Part shown: positions 29,302-38,498 of the stretch, one piece after another
Layout: each line of letters begins with the position of its first letter
Numbering within the stretch: the first letter of the stretch is position 1
NCBI GenBank assembly: GCA_017470145.1
Contig: JAFUFB010000024.1
Span: forward strand, 1 to 61,707
Length of the DNA: 61,707 nt
From: Clostridia bacterium
GTDB lineage: Bacteria; Bacillota; Clostridia; Christensenellales; Aristaeellaceae
Reading direction: 5' to 3'
The notes under the pieces: model-generated
What the model saw: only the letters and a program-made list of their open reading frames with translations
Told to the model about the DNA's origin: nothing
Databases searched by the model: none
Position numbers and translations under genes: made by a program

Positions 29302-30918
29302 TTATCTGTCCGCCGTGTCCTTCAGCTGCAGGCCCTCGTTGTTTTCGCAGGCCAGTCGGATGCTCCATTCGTTTTCGAACAGCAGCACGTCCCGCCCATG
29401 GCTGTCCTTCGCCCGGCCGGAGGTGGAAGTCAGCTTCAGGTCCTCCACGGGCTTCGGGGTTTCCACCACCCAGCGGACGAACCGGAAGGGCATCCCTTCC
29501 ATCACGATCTCTACCTGATATTCCGTCTTCAGCCGATGCTCCAGCACTTCGAACTGCAGCATGCCGACCACGCCGACCATGAATTCCTCCCGGCCGGTTT
29601 CTGTCCGCAGGAAGGTCTGTATCGCGCCCTCCTCCGCCAGCTGGTTAATGCCCTTCTGGAATTGCTTTCGCTTCATGCTGTCCAGGGGCCGCACTCGGTT
29701 GAAGAATTCCGGCGCGAAAACCGGGATGTTGGCGTAATGCATCTTGGGCCCGGTGCTCAGGGTATCCCCCAGGCGATAAATGCCGGGGTCGAACAGCCCG
29801 ATAATATCCCCGGCCCAGGCCTCCTCCACAGCTTCCCGCTCATCCGCCATGAACTGCTGTGGCTGCTTCAGGGCCACAGGCTTTCCCGTGCCGCTGTGCC
29901 AAACCTCCATGCCCTTTTCAAAGGCGCCGCTGACGATGCGCATAAAGGCCAACCGATCCCGGTGGGCGGGATTCATATTGGCCTGAATCTTAAAGATGAA
30001 TCCAGAGAAATAGGGCTCCTGGGGCCCGATCATGCCCAGATCGCTCTCCCGGGGCAGGGGCGGCGGTGTGAAGCTCAGGAACCGATCCAGGAAGGGTTCC
30101 ACGCCGAAATTGGTCACGGCTGAGCCGAAGAACATGGGGGTCAGCTCCCCGTTCCGTACCTTCTCCAGGTCGAAGGGATCCCCCGCCTCGTCCAGCAGCT
30201 CGATCTCCTCGCTCAGCCGATCCCGATAATGCTTGTCCAGCACCTTCTCCAGCGCCGGATCATCCACCGCCAGGTCCGTCTTTTCCACCATGGTCTTGCC
30301 ATGATCCCCACCGGTGTATAGCTCTACCATCTTCGTGTCCCGATGATATACCCCCTGGAAATCCCCATCCACGCCGATGGGCCAGTTGATGGGGCAGGAG
30401 CGAATGCCCAGCACCTGCTCCAGCTCCTCCATCAGGGCGAAGGGATCCTTGGCCGCCCGGTCCATCTTGTTGACGAAGGTAAAGATGGGAATATTCCGCA
30501 TCCGGCAAACCTTGAACAGCTTGATGGTCTGGGCCTCCACACCCTTGGCCGCGTCCAGCAGCATGACCGCCGCGTCCGCCGCCACCAGCACCCGGTAGGT
30601 ATCCTCCGAGAAATCCTGATGCCCCGGGGTATCCAGAATATTGATGCGATAGCCGTCGTAGACAAATTGCATGGCGGAGGAAGTCACGGAAATGCCGCGC
30701 TGCTTCTCGATCTCCATCCAGTCGGAGGTGGCGTGCTTGTCCGTCTTCCGGGCCTTGACGCTGCCGGCGCTGCGAATGGCGCCGCCGTAGAGCAAAAGCT
30801 TCTCCGTCAGCGTGGTTTTGCCCGCGTCCGGGTGTGAAATAATCGCGAAGGTTCGCCGCTTCTCCACCTCTTCGCGCAGCAAGTTCTGAAAGGCTTCCGT
30901 GTCCTTCTCCGGCAGCAT
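29302..30918 (-). CDS. prfC: Peptide chain release factor 3
   Basis: 538 residues, with AGGAGGG 5 bases before the ATG. G1 SHPDAGKTTLTEKLLLYGGAI, DTPGHQDFSEDTYRVL, NKMDR, and the C-terminal GVVGMLQFEVLEHRLKTEY. RF3 recycles RF1/RF2 after peptide release. Placement beside typA puts two translational GTPases on one transcript. Confidence 0.96.
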   Translation of the reverse strand: MLPEKDTEAFQNLLREEVEKRRTFAIISHPDAGKTTLTEKLLLYGGAIRSAGSVKARKTDKHATSDWMEIEKQRGISVTSSAMQFVYDGYRINILDTPGHQDFSEDTYRVLVAADAAVMLLDAAKGVEAQTIKLFKVCRMRNIPIFTFVNKMDRAAKDPFALMEELEQVLGIRSCPINWPIGVDGDFQGVYHRDTKMVELYTGGDHGKTMVEKTDLAVDDPALEKVLDKHYRDRLSEEIELLDEAGDPFDLEKVRNGELTPMFFGSAVTNFGVEPFLDRFLSFTPPPLPRESDLGMIGPQEPYFSGFIFKIQANMNPAHRDRLAFMRIVSGAFEKGMEVWHSGTGKPVALKQPQQFMADEREAVEEAWAGDIIGLFDPGIYRLGDTLSTGPKMHYANIPVFAPEFFNRVRPLDSMKRKQFQKGINQLAEEGAIQTFLRTETGREEFMVGVVGMLQFEVLEHRLKTEYQVEIVMEGMPFRFVRWVVETPKPVEDLKLTSTSGRAKDSHGRDVLLFENEWSIRLACENNEGLQLKDTADR

Positions 30919-31003
30919 CCAATCCCTCCTTCTTCCTGGGTCACAACAAACCCTGATTTTACGCTTTCTCCTGCTTATTTGTCAAGGATTTGACGCCTGA
31001 TCG

Positions 31004-31030
31004 AAAAAAATTCCCCGCTTTCGCGGGGAA
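31004..31030 (-). terminator. Terminator after pyrH
   Basis: ATTCCCCGC-GAAA-GCGGGGAAT on the minus strand followed by a run of T. Confidence 0.93.
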
Positions 31031-31055
31031 TGTAGTGAATCATCGCATCCTTGGC

Positions 31056-31775
31056 TCATGGGTGAACAAAGGTTCCCATCTCGTCGCCCTCCAGAACCTT
31101 GATCAGGTTTTCCGGATCGTCCAGCCCGAAAACGCGAACCATGGGCACCTTGTTTTCCGCGCACAGGGCAAAGGCGGAAGCGTCCATTACCTTCAGCCCC
31201 TTCGCCAGGGCGTCAGCGTAGGTAATGTCTTTAATCAGGGTAGCGGTGGGATCCTTAGCTGGGTCCGCCGTGTATACGCCGTCGATGTTCTTGGCCATCA
31301 GCACCGCGTCCACTTCCATCTCGATGGCCCGCAGGGCGACGCCGGAGTCCGTGGAAAAGAAGGGATTCCCAGTTCCGCAGGCAAAGAGAACCACTCTGCC
31401 CTCGCTGAGATGCCGCCGGGCCGCCATGGCATTGAAGGGCTCCGCGAAGCGGGTCATATCCACCGCGCTCTGCACCACCGCGTCCAAGCCTTCCTTCCGC
31501 AGCGCGTCCGCCACGCAAAGGCAATTGATCACTGTGCCCAGCATGCCCATCTGGTCCGCCGTCACGGCGTCCATATGCGCGGAAGGGCCTTGCCGCCCGC
31601 GCCAGATATTGCCGGCGCCGATGACGATGCCGATCTCCACGCCCATGTCGTGCATCCGGCGAATGATCTTCGCCACCCCGTTCACCTTTTCAAAATCGAA
31701 CAGATCGTGATCCGCCTTTAAGGCTTCTCCGCTCAGCTTTAACAGCACGCGATGATAAACAGCCATCGATTCCAA
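31056..31775 (-). CDS. pyrH: UMP kinase
   Basis: 239 residues. Amino-acid-kinase fold: HRVLLKLSGEAL at the N-terminus, GIVIGAGNIWRGRQG, and VLMAKNIDGVYTADP. Converts UMP to UDP. AGGAGG lies 5 bases before ATG 31775; ATG 31766 is an alternative. It usually sits with tsf, frr and rpsB; here it stands alone with its own terminator. Confidence 0.95.
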   Translation of the reverse strand: MESMAVYHRVLLKLSGEALKADHDLFDFEKVNGVAKIIRRMHDMGVEIGIVIGAGNIWRGRQGPSAHMDAVTADQMGMLGTVINCLCVADALRKEGLDAVVQSAVDMTRFAEPFNAMAARRHLSEGRVVLFACGTGNPFFSTDSGVALRAIEMEVDAVLMAKNIDGVYTADPAKDPTATLIKDITYADALAKGLKVMDASAFALCAENKVPMVRVFGLDDPENLIKVLEGDEMGTFVHP

Positions 31776-31929
31776 CCTCCTCCCCCTGTCGGGGTTTCTG
31801 CAGGCATTATATCACAGCATGATTTGATTTTCCATCCCCGCGTCGGCACATTTTCCTCAGGGATCGCATCTTCATTGGAGCAAAAAGGGATTCTTGCTTC
31901 TTGTCCTTTCAGTCATCTAAACGTTCTTC

Positions 31930-32451
31930 TCATCTTCGCCGCAGAATCTCTCCGTATACAAAACCCTTCACAAGCTCATCCCCCGTCCAGTCCAGCTTCA
32001 GCCCACCCGGCTTTTCTGTGGTCGCTTCCTCTCCGGCGGTTTCAGCCCCCAGCGGTTCCCATTCATCGTGGCAGGGGTCCAGGCCTTCCATGGATATTCC
32101 TTCCAGGCTGCCGGAGGGCATGGCGTAGGGATCGTCATGGCAGGGATCTTTTCCTTCCATGGATTCACCCCCCAGGCTGCCCACAGGCATCTCCTCAGGA
32201 TCATCGTGGCAGGGATCCACCCCTTCCATGGATTCACCTTCCTGGCTGTACAGATGGGGAAATTCCTGCTGCATCCGTGCCTCCATGGCCGTTCCCAGGG
32301 AGGGAGCCTGTGCATCTGAATTCCTTCCCGCTTTCCCATTCACTTTGATCGTCTGCTTGCTTTTTCCTGCGCCCTTCCGCGCGCCGCCGCGCATCGCAGC
32401 GCTGAAAATCCAGAGGAGGATCAGGAAGAAGAATACACCCATTCCTTCCAT
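31930..32451 (-). CDS. Small membrane-anchored protein with three DPCHD repeats
   Basis: 173 residues from ATG 32451, chosen because AGGAGG is 7 bases upstream; ATG 32457 is only 1 base from it. One N-terminal helix (about residues 5-20, FFFLILLWIFSAAM), a basic stretch, then three 23-residue repeats starting at about residues 74, 97 and 120, each with SMEG.DPCHD, then a C-terminal helix (LKLDWTGDELVKGFVYGEILRRR). Each repeat offers one Cys-His pair. It follows floA by 48 bases on the same strand, so a membrane-microdomain link is possible. No family of known function recognised. Confidence 0.75.
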   Translation of the reverse strand: MEGMGVFFFLILLWIFSAAMRGGARKGAGKSKQTIKVNGKAGRNSDAQAPSLGTAMEARMQQEFPHLYSQEGESMEGVDPCHDDPEEMPVGSLGGESMEGKDPCHDDPYAMPSGSLEGISMEGLDPCHDEWEPLGAETAGEEATTEKPGGLKLDWTGDELVKGFVYGEILRRR

Positions 32452-32499
32452 GCTCATCCCTCCTTGTTCTCCGGATCAATTTCACCGGTCAGCATATTT

Positions 32500-33498
32500 T
32501 TACTTCTTTCCCTGGGCGTCCGGCGCGGTCTGGGGCGCGCTGGCCTTGGCGATGGATTCCCGCATCTCCGTGTCCGCCACGGTGTTCTTCATGTTGTAGT
32601 AGTCCATCACGCCCATCTTGCCTTCCCGCAGGGCGGTGGCCATAGCCTTCGGCACTTCCGCTTCCGCTTCCACCACCTTGGCCCGCATCTCCTGCACGGA
32701 GGCCTTCATTTCCTGCTCCCGGGCCACAGCCATGGCCCGGCGTTCCTCCGCCTTAGCCTGGGCGATGCGCCGATCCGCCTCCGCCTGGTCCATCTGCAAC
32801 TGGGCGCCCACGTTCCGGCCCACGTCCACGTCCGCGATGTCGATGGACAGAATTTCATAGGCCGTGCCGGCGTCCAGGCCCTTGCTCAGCACCGTGCGGC
32901 TGATCAGGTCCGGGTTCTCCAGCACTTCCTTGTGGGTCTCAGAGGAGCCGACAGTGGTCACGATGCCTTCGCCGACCCGGGCGATGACGGTTTCTTCTCC
33001 GGCGCCGCCCACCAGCCGCTCGATATTGGTGCGCACTGTGACCCGGGCCTTGGCCCGCAGCTCGATGCCGTCCTTGGCGATGGCCGCCACCACCGGGGTT
33101 TCGATTACCTTCGGGGTAACGCTCATCTGCACCGCCTGGAACACATCCCGGCCCGCCAGATCGATGGCGCAGGCCTTTTCAAAGGCCATTTCGATGTTGG
33201 CCCGCTGGGCGGCGATCAGGGCGTTGATCACCCGGTCCACGTTGCCGCCCGCCAGGTAGTGGGTTTCCAGCTGGCTGATGTTCAGGTCCAGCCCCGCCTT
33301 CCGGGCCTTGATCAGGGGATAGACCAGCCTCTGGGGCTGAATCCGCCGGATCCGCATGCCCACCAGCGTGCCGATGGAAACGTGCACCCCGCTGGCCAGG
33401 GCAGTGATCCACAGCCCCATGGGCACAAAATGCAGGAAAATGGCCAAAACCACGATGGCCAGTACAATGATCAGGGGAATCATTACCATACTATCCAT
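32500..33498 (-). CDS. floA: Flotillin-like membrane scaffold protein FloA
   Basis: 332 residues. One N-terminal helix ([19 protein letters not shown]), an SPFH-like domain ([34 protein letters not shown]...) and a C-terminal coiled coil rich in [18 protein letters not shown]. FloA organises membrane microdomains. The usual partner NfeD is not next to it; the DPCHD-repeat gene takes the downstream place. Confidence 0.96.
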   Translation of the reverse strand: MDSMVMIPLIIVLAIVVLAIFLHFVPMGLWITALASGVHVSIGTLVGMRIRRIQPQRLVYPLIKARKAGLDLNISQLETHYLAGGNVDRVINALIAAQRANIEMAFEKACAIDLAGRDVFQAVQMSVTPKVIETPVVAAIAKDGIELRAKARVTVRTNIERLVGGAGEETVIARVGEGIVTTVGSSETHKEVLENPDLISRTVLSKGLDAGTAYEILSIDIADVDVGRNVGAQLQMDQAEADRRIAQAKAEERRAMAVAREQEMKASVQEMRAKVVEAEAEVPKAMATALREGKMGVMDYYNMKNTVADTEMRESIAKASAPQTAPDAQGKK

Positions 33499-33655
33499 TT
33501 CATCTACCTCCGTTAAATCTCAGTTGATTTACATCATGGGGCTCTGCCTGTCTCCCCAGTACGTTGTAGATTATACTCAATTTTGTGATGAATGAACAGT
33601 ACTATATTCGCAAAATATCCAGAGATTATTTTCGCTTTTGGTTGCAATATAAAAA

Positions 33656-33676
33656 CTCCCCCGCGGAGCGGGGGAG
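33656..33676 (-). terminator. Terminator after the flavoprotein gene
   Basis: Perfect 9-bp stem CTCCCCCGC / GCGGGGGAG with a 3-base loop; on the minus strand a TTTTTAT run follows. The same 21-base palindrome recurs at 37701-37721. Confidence 0.9.
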
Positions 33677-33731
33677 CCAGAAAACCATGATTGACACTTT
33701 CACTCTGACTCAGTCAGCATTTTTTGATGGA

Positions 33732-36245
33732 TTACTTGTCATCCGCCTTCACGGCCTGGGCCGCGGTCCGGCCGGAGACGAAGATCTCCACGATGGCGTT
33801 GCCGCCCAGACGGTTTCCGCCGTGAATGCCGCCGGTCACTTCGCCCGCCGCATACAGGCCGGGGATCGTCTCGCCCGCCGCGTTCAGCACATGCCGATCC
33901 GTATCCACCAGGATGCCGCCCATGGTGTGGTGGGTGGAGGGCGCCATCAGCCGAATGGTCAGCAGCGTGCCTTCCAGGTCATAGGTCTCCGGCAGATAGT
34001 TGCCGTTCTCGTCCTTTTCCACGTTGCCGATGGTCCGGGAGGCAATGGCCTTCTTCACATCCGGGAATTCGCCGCCAGTCATAACCGCGTTGTCGTAGTC
34101 CTTCAGGGTCTGGATAACCACCTCTGGATCCGCTTCCACGCCCAGCTCCGCGAACAGTTCGGGCAGCTCCGCGATGGTCCGGCGATAGTACCGGCCGGCA
34201 TAATCGCCCTCCGCCAGCTGAATCGGTCCGGGAATCGGCTCGGTCGCGTTGTAGAATTCCAGGAAGACGCCCTTGGTGCCGTTCACTTCCATGCCGTTGC
34301 GGAATTCCGCCAGGCTCAGCACGTCGCGCTCGGATCCCTCATCCACGAACCGCTTGCCGGTGGTGGGGTTGATCCAGGCCGCGTAGTTGCCGCCGCCGAA
34401 GGCCAGGTTGCCGTTGTCCACCCAGGAGATGGGCATCAGCTGGGTAAAGCCCATGCCCGTGGTGGCCGCGCCCACGGCTTCCGCCATGGTGATGCCGTCG
34501 CCCTGCAGGCTGGAACGGTTGGTGGTCTTCGTCGCCTTGGACAGGTATTCCGTGCTCCAGTAGACGTTGCCCTCCAGCACCAGGTCGATATTTGCCGCAT
34601 AGCCGCCGGTGGCCAGGATGACGCCCTTCTTCGCCTTGGCCGTCACTTCCGTGCCGTCAAACTTCACAGCCTTCACGCCGGTCACCCGGCCATCTTCCAC
34701 GATCAGTTCCTTCGCCGTGGTGCGCAGCAGAATCTGGTTCTGCTCATTGGCCTGCTTCATGGTGTTGATGGGCGCCGCGAAGTAGGAACCCCAGCGGCCC
34801 ATCTCCGGCGCGCCGTCGCCGTCCAGGTCGATGGTGGAGCCGATGAATTCGTTTTCACGATACCACAGGGCGCCGATCAGGGTGGGCTGGCTGTCCTCCC
34901 GGAAGGTGGCTCCCTGGTCCTCCAGCCACTCCTTCAGGCCCTGGCCGCCGTTGATGAACTGGCTCACCAGGTCCACGTCGCCATAGATCCAGCTGCTCTT
35001 GTCCGCGCTCTGGCGCAGGCCGCCGTAGTAGGTCTGGAAGATGTGCAGATTCAGCGTGGAGAACAGAGCCAGCTGGTTCTCAGGGGTGCCCGCGTCCAGC
35101 TTGGGCTGCGCCCAGTCCAGATAGGCCTGAATTTCCGCCTTCAAGGCCTGCAGGGTGGGCAGGTATTCCGCGTGCACACCATGCTTGCTCAGCTCCAGCG
35201 CGTCGCCGGCCACGAACTCGTTTTCCTTGTAATATTCTTCGTCGAAGGGCTCTTCGCTCCAGTTCAGGATCATCTTCAGCTCGTCGATGCAGCCCTGTAC
35301 GGACTTGACCTTTTCATAGGTCTGGCCGTCATGAGCATAGACGCCCGTGGTGGCGTCCGGATCCGCCGGATCCCAGACCAAGTAAGGCATCACGCTCTGA
35401 TACTGGCCGCCGGAGACCAGGGTGTTGCCGCCCACTTCAGCGTTCTTTTCGATGATCAACACAGTGTAACCGTCCTGGGCCGCCTGAGCCGCCGCCGCCA
35501 CGCCCGCGCCGCCAGCGCCGACGATCACGACGTCATACTCCAGCTCCTGGGCCTCGCCCGCCGCGTGCTCCACCTTGGCCGCCTTGAAGGCGTCCAGATT
35601 GGTGCATCCGGCCTGCTCCGCCGTGGCGTTCACCGCGCCGCGCAGCGCCCGGGTGGAAAAGGTGGCGCCAGATACGCCGTCCACACCGGAGCCATTGGCT
35701 TCCAACATCTCAGGAATCATGATGTCGAAGGCAACATCGCCCACATGGGCGGTTTCCGCGCTGGAGACGATCTCCAGGGCTTCCAGCTTGCTTTCGCTGT
35801 AGGTCGCCTTCACAGTCACCGGGCCGTTGTATCCGGCTTCCGTGGCGGTGTATTCGCCGGGCGTGAAGGAAATCTCCACCCCACTGGCGTCCGGGATTTC
35901 TTCTCCCCGGGCCAGGGCCAGGGCCTTCTCCACCGCTTCGGCCACACCGTTCCGGGTCATGGTGGCGCCGGCCACGGCGTCAATTTCGCCATCCGTGCGG
36001 CCCACCAGCGCCGCAGCGTAGGCTTCAAAGTTCATTTGCCCAAAGGGCAGTTCCTCGTCGCCGGAAATCTGGGCTTCCGTAATGGCGTTTTCATCCACCG
36101 TTACAGTCACAGTCACCGGCACCGTCTCGCCATACCCTTTTCCTGTTCCCTCATAGGTCCCAGGGGTAAAGGTGGCCGCGCTGGCAAAAGCCATGGCGCT
36201 CAGCGCCAGGCTCAGACAGAGCAGCACAGAAATAAGTTTCTTCAT
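33732..36245 (-). CDS. Secreted fumarate-reductase-type flavoprotein with two FMN-binding domains
   Basis: 837 residues. Signal peptide MKKLISVLLCLSLALSAMAFASA. Two FMN_bind domains (about 25-115 and 125-215) each carry a flavinylation motif, DAVAGAT (Thr95) and DGVSGAT (Thr195), where ApbE would attach FMN. A full FAD_binding_2 reductase domain follows (YDVVIVGAGGAGVAAAAQ from about 237, C-terminal GLYAAGEVTGGIHGGNRLGGNAI). By family it reduces an enoate-type acceptor such as fumarate, urocanate or methacrylate at the cell surface, with electrons passing through covalent flavins; the substrate is not known. ApbE is not in the window. Confidence 0.93.
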   Translation of the reverse strand: MKKLISVLLCLSLALSAMAFASAATFTPGTYEGTGKGYGETVPVTVTVTVDENAITEAQISGDEELPFGQMNFEAYAAALVGRTDGEIDAVAGATMTRNGVAEAVEKALALARGEEIPDASGVEISFTPGEYTATEAGYNGPVTVKATYSESKLEALEIVSSAETAHVGDVAFDIMIPEMLEANGSGVDGVSGATFSTRALRGAVNATAEQAGCTNLDAFKAAKVEHAAGEAQELEYDVVIVGAGGAGVAAAAQAAQDGYTVLIIEKNAEVGGNTLVSGGQYQSVMPYLVWDPADPDATTGVYAHDGQTYEKVKSVQGCIDELKMILNWSEEPFDEEYYKENEFVAGDALELSKHGVHAEYLPTLQALKAEIQAYLDWAQPKLDAGTPENQLALFSTLNLHIFQTYYGGLRQSADKSSWIYGDVDLVSQFINGGQGLKEWLEDQGATFREDSQPTLIGALWYRENEFIGSTIDLDGDGAPEMGRWGSYFAAPINTMKQANEQNQILLRTTAKELIVEDGRVTGVKAVKFDGTEVTAKAKKGVILATGGYAANIDLVLEGNVYWSTEYLSKATKTTNRSSLQGDGITMAEAVGAATTGMGFTQLMPISWVDNGNLAFGGGNYAAWINPTTGKRFVDEGSERDVLSLAEFRNGMEVNGTKGVFLEFYNATEPIPGPIQLAEGDYAGRYYRRTIAELPELFAELGVEADPEVVIQTLKDYDNAVMTGGEFPDVKKAIASRTIGNVEKDENGNYLPETYDLEGTLLTIRLMAPSTHHTMGGILVDTDRHVLNAAGETIPGLYAAGEVTGGIHGGNRLGGNAIVEIFVSGRTAAQAVKADDK

Positions 36246-36302
36246 GGGTTCCCCTCCCTTTTCATTTTTCGCGCGGACGATTATTTCCTCGCTTGTGAGC
36301 AG

Positions 36303-36330
36303 TTTATCAAATGCAGTTACCTTGCGTCAA
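36303..36330 (-). promoter_or_regulatory. Promoter of the flavoprotein gene
   Basis: On the minus strand TTGACG (36325-36330), 16-base spacer, GATAAA (36303-36308). The -10 lies inside a TTTGATA half-site, one of a set in this intergenic region. Confidence 0.5.
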
Positions 36331-36386
36331 CAAACCGTATTATCAAAGTGTATTTGATACTATGGTTTATACTCCAGATTTTGATA
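36305..36386. promoter_or_regulatory. Set of TTTGATA operator-like sites
   Basis: TATCAAA at 36305-36311; a perfect 7-bp inverted repeat TATCAAA-5 bases-TTTGATA at 36341-36359; and TTTGATA at 36380-36386. All lie between the divergent flavoprotein and aldo/keto reductase promoters, which suggests joint control by one dimeric regulator. Confidence 0.5.
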
Positions 36387-36415
36387 AAAGCTCTGAAAAA
36401 ACGGTGCCGGGGGCA

Positions 36416-36444
36416 TTGACGAAACCCAAATCAAATGAGATAAT
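36416..36444 (+). promoter_or_regulatory. Promoter of the aldo/keto reductase gene
   Basis: TTGACG (36416-36421), 17-base spacer, GATAAT (36439-36444). About 120 bases of leader precede the ATG. The rest of the 327-base intergenic region holds the TTTGATA sites. Confidence 0.65.
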
Positions 36445-36572
36445 CAACGCAGTGGGGATGGACTGAGAACGATCCTTTTGGTGGAAAGCGAATATTCCCA
36501 AAGAACGTAATTTTCCCGAAGGAAATGGAATCAGTTTCCCAGATACGTAAATTGGAAAGCGAGGAAAAACAT

Positions 36573-37571
36573 ATGTTTGAAGCATCCGAAAACAGATATG
36601 ATACCATGCAGTACAACCGCTGCGGAAGGAGCGGCCTCAAGCTGCCCGCCATCTCCCTGGGGCTGTGGCATAACTTCGGCGCCATTACGAATTTTGAAAC
36701 CCAGCAGAAGATTCTCCGCACCGCCTTCGATCAGGGCATTACTCATTTTGACCTGGCGAACAATTACGGCCCGCCCTATGGGGAAGCGGAGCGGAATTTC
36801 GGCATCCATATGGATCGGGATTGGCGGCCTTATCGGGATGAGCTGATCATTTCCACCAAGGCGGGATATGATATGTGGAAGGGCCCCTATGGGGACCATG
36901 GCAGCCGGAAGTACCTGATGGCCAGCCTGGATCAAAGCCTGAAAAGAATGCATCTGGACTACGTAGACATCTTCTATCATCATCGTCCCGACCCGGAAAC
37001 TCCCATCGAGGAAACCATGGGTGCCCTGTACGATATCGTCAAAAGCGGCAAGGCCCTCTATGTTGGCATCTCCAATTACAACGCGGAGCAGTCCCGGGTC
37101 GCGATCCAGACTCTGAAGGAGATGGGGATGCATCTGCTGATCCATCAGCCTAATTATTCCATGCTGAATCGCTCGATCGAAAAGGGCCTGACCCAGGTGC
37201 TGGAGGAGGAAGGCGTGGGCTGTATCGCCTTTGGTCCCTTGGGCGGTGGCCTGCTTACGGAGCGGTATCTGAACGGCATCCCCGCGGATTCCCGTGCGGG
37301 GCATGACCCCCGGTTTATCCGCCCCGCAGATATCACGGAAGAGAAGCTGAACACCATTCGCGCCCTGACGGAGATCGCCCATCGGCGTGGTCAGAGTCTG
37401 GCCCAGATGGCGGTGCTGTGGGATCTACGGCTCCCCCAGGTAACCACTGCCCTCATCGGCGCCAGCAAGCCGGAGCAGGTGATTGAAAACGTGAAAGCCC
37501 TGTCCGCCCCCGCCTTTACCGCAGAGGAATTGGCAGAAATCGATCAGGTGCTTGCCAGCAAAAACTGGTAA
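36573..37571 (+). CDS. Aldo/keto reductase (YghZ-like)
   Basis: 332 residues from ATG 36573 (MFEASENRYDTMQYNRCGRSGLKLP), with GAGG 8 bases upstream. AKR barrel: catalytic Asp and Tyr in HFDLANNYGPPYGEAE, Lys in IISTKAGYDMW, His in DIFYHHRPD. The DMWKGPYGDHGSRKYL insert is typical of the AKR14/YghZ group, which reduces L-glyceraldehyde-3-phosphate or methylglyoxal in other bacteria. The actual substrate is inferred only. Confidence 0.93.
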   Translation: MFEASENRYDTMQYNRCGRSGLKLPAISLGLWHNFGAITNFETQQKILRTAFDQGITHFDLANNYGPPYGEAERNFGIHMDRDWRPYRDELIISTKAGYDMWKGPYGDHGSRKYLMASLDQSLKRMHLDYVDIFYHHRPDPETPIEETMGALYDIVKSGKALYVGISNYNAEQSRVAIQTLKEMGMHLLIHQPNYSMLNRSIEKGLTQVLEEEGVGCIAFGPLGGGLLTERYLNGIPADSRAGHDPRFIRPADITEEKLNTIRALTEIAHRRGQSLAQMAVLWDLRLPQVTTALIGASKPEQVIENVKALSAPAFTAEELAEIDQVLASKNW

Positions 37572-37699
37572 AAACGCTGCCTGTTCCCCTGCGGAGTAGG
37601 GAAACAAAATCACTTTTATATAGATTGCTTTTCGCAATATCATGAAGTTCTTCTCCGCAGAATAGGGAACGATAGCTCCTGTTGTATGCTTTCAAAAAT

Positions 37700-37722
37700 G
37701 CTCCCCCGCGGAGCGGGGGAGC
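37700..37722. terminator. GC-rich hairpin downstream of the aldo/keto reductase gene
   Basis: Perfect 10-bp stem GCTCCCCCGC / GCGGGGGAGC, 3-base loop. The T-run is on the minus-strand side, although the upstream gene is on plus. Its core 21 bases equal the terminator at 33656-33676. Confidence 0.6.
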
Positions 37723-37781
37723 AAAAACTTTTCATTTTCTTTCACTCGGAAATAAACTAACTTGAAAGAGGAATATCGTTC

Positions 37782-38453
37782 TTGAAACCTGCCGTAAAAA
37801 CGGTTGCTCAATTTGGTCTCCTGGTAGCCCTGACCTTGGTGTTGGGGCTTTTCGATCGTGCGCTGCCCCTGAGCGCCCTGCTCTCCGGCGGCGTCCCCGG
37901 GCTGAAGCTGGGGCTCGCCAATACGGTGCTGCTCTACGCGGTTTTTCTCTGGGATTGGCGGGCCAGCGTCCTGCTGATGCTGGCCAAGGTGCTGCTTTCT
38001 GGATTCCTGTTCGGCTCCCTCAGCGCCATTCTTTACAGCCTCAGCGGTGGCGTATTCAGCCTCCTGGTAATGCTCCTGAGCCGAAAAAATCCCAAAGCTG
38101 CTGCCCTCACCGCCTCGGTGTTGGCCTTTCTCAGCGTAGGGTTCCTCCTCTGGCGCAATTCCACCCCGCGAGGGCAGATGCTGATCTGCATCCTTCTGAT
38201 TGCCCTCGCCGCCCTGGCCGCGTTGATCCTCTTCTTGCTGCTGCGCCGCCACCCGGATTGGGGCATCGTGGGCGTTTCCCTGGCCGGGGCGGTGGCCCAT
38301 AATCTGGGGCAGATTCTCATGGCTAGTCAGGTCCTGCACTCCCCTGCCCTGCTGTATACCTATCTGCCCGTGCTCGTCGGCCTGGGCGCTGCCGTGGGCT
38401 GCCTGACAGGCATCGTAGCCCGTCGGGTGCTACGGGCCTTGAAGCAGCTTTGA
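37782..38453 (+). CDS. Gx-type integral membrane transporter (heptaprenyl diphosphate synthase component I-like)
   Basis: 223 residues from TTG 37782, with AGAGG 10 bases upstream. Six or more helices. Family signature: GLKLGLANTVLLYAVFLWDWRASVLLMLAKVLL and GVSLAGAVAHNLGQILMA. Relatives are about 170 residues; here about 50 residues with two more hydrophobic segments (LTASVLAFLSVGFLLW and LICILLIALAALAALILFLL) are inserted in the middle. Relatives occur beside NusG-II and FMN-binding proteins in redox loci, as here. Confidence 0.85.
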   Translation: MKPAVKTVAQFGLLVALTLVLGLFDRALPLSALLSGGVPGLKLGLANTVLLYAVFLWDWRASVLLMLAKVLLSGFLFGSLSAILYSLSGGVFSLLVMLLSRKNPKAAALTASVLAFLSVGFLLWRNSTPRGQMLICILLIALAALAALILFLLLRRHPDWGIVGVSLAGAVAHNLGQILMASQVLHSPALLYTYLPVLVGLGAAVGCLTGIVARRVLRALKQL

Positions 38454-38498
38454 CCTCTCTCCGATGTTCCATTGCATATTGAAAGGAAGTTTTCCCTG

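Noticed and set aside
27773-29518. 581-codon plus frame opposite typA
   Set aside because: Antisense shadow; composition typical of reversed GC-rich coding sequence.
33585-36419. 944-codon open frame on plus opposite the flavoprotein gene
   Set aside because: Antisense shadow in GC-rich DNA; the minus frame has a signal peptide, FMN motifs and a full FAD domain, the plus frame only low-complexity His/Gly/Arg-rich sequence.
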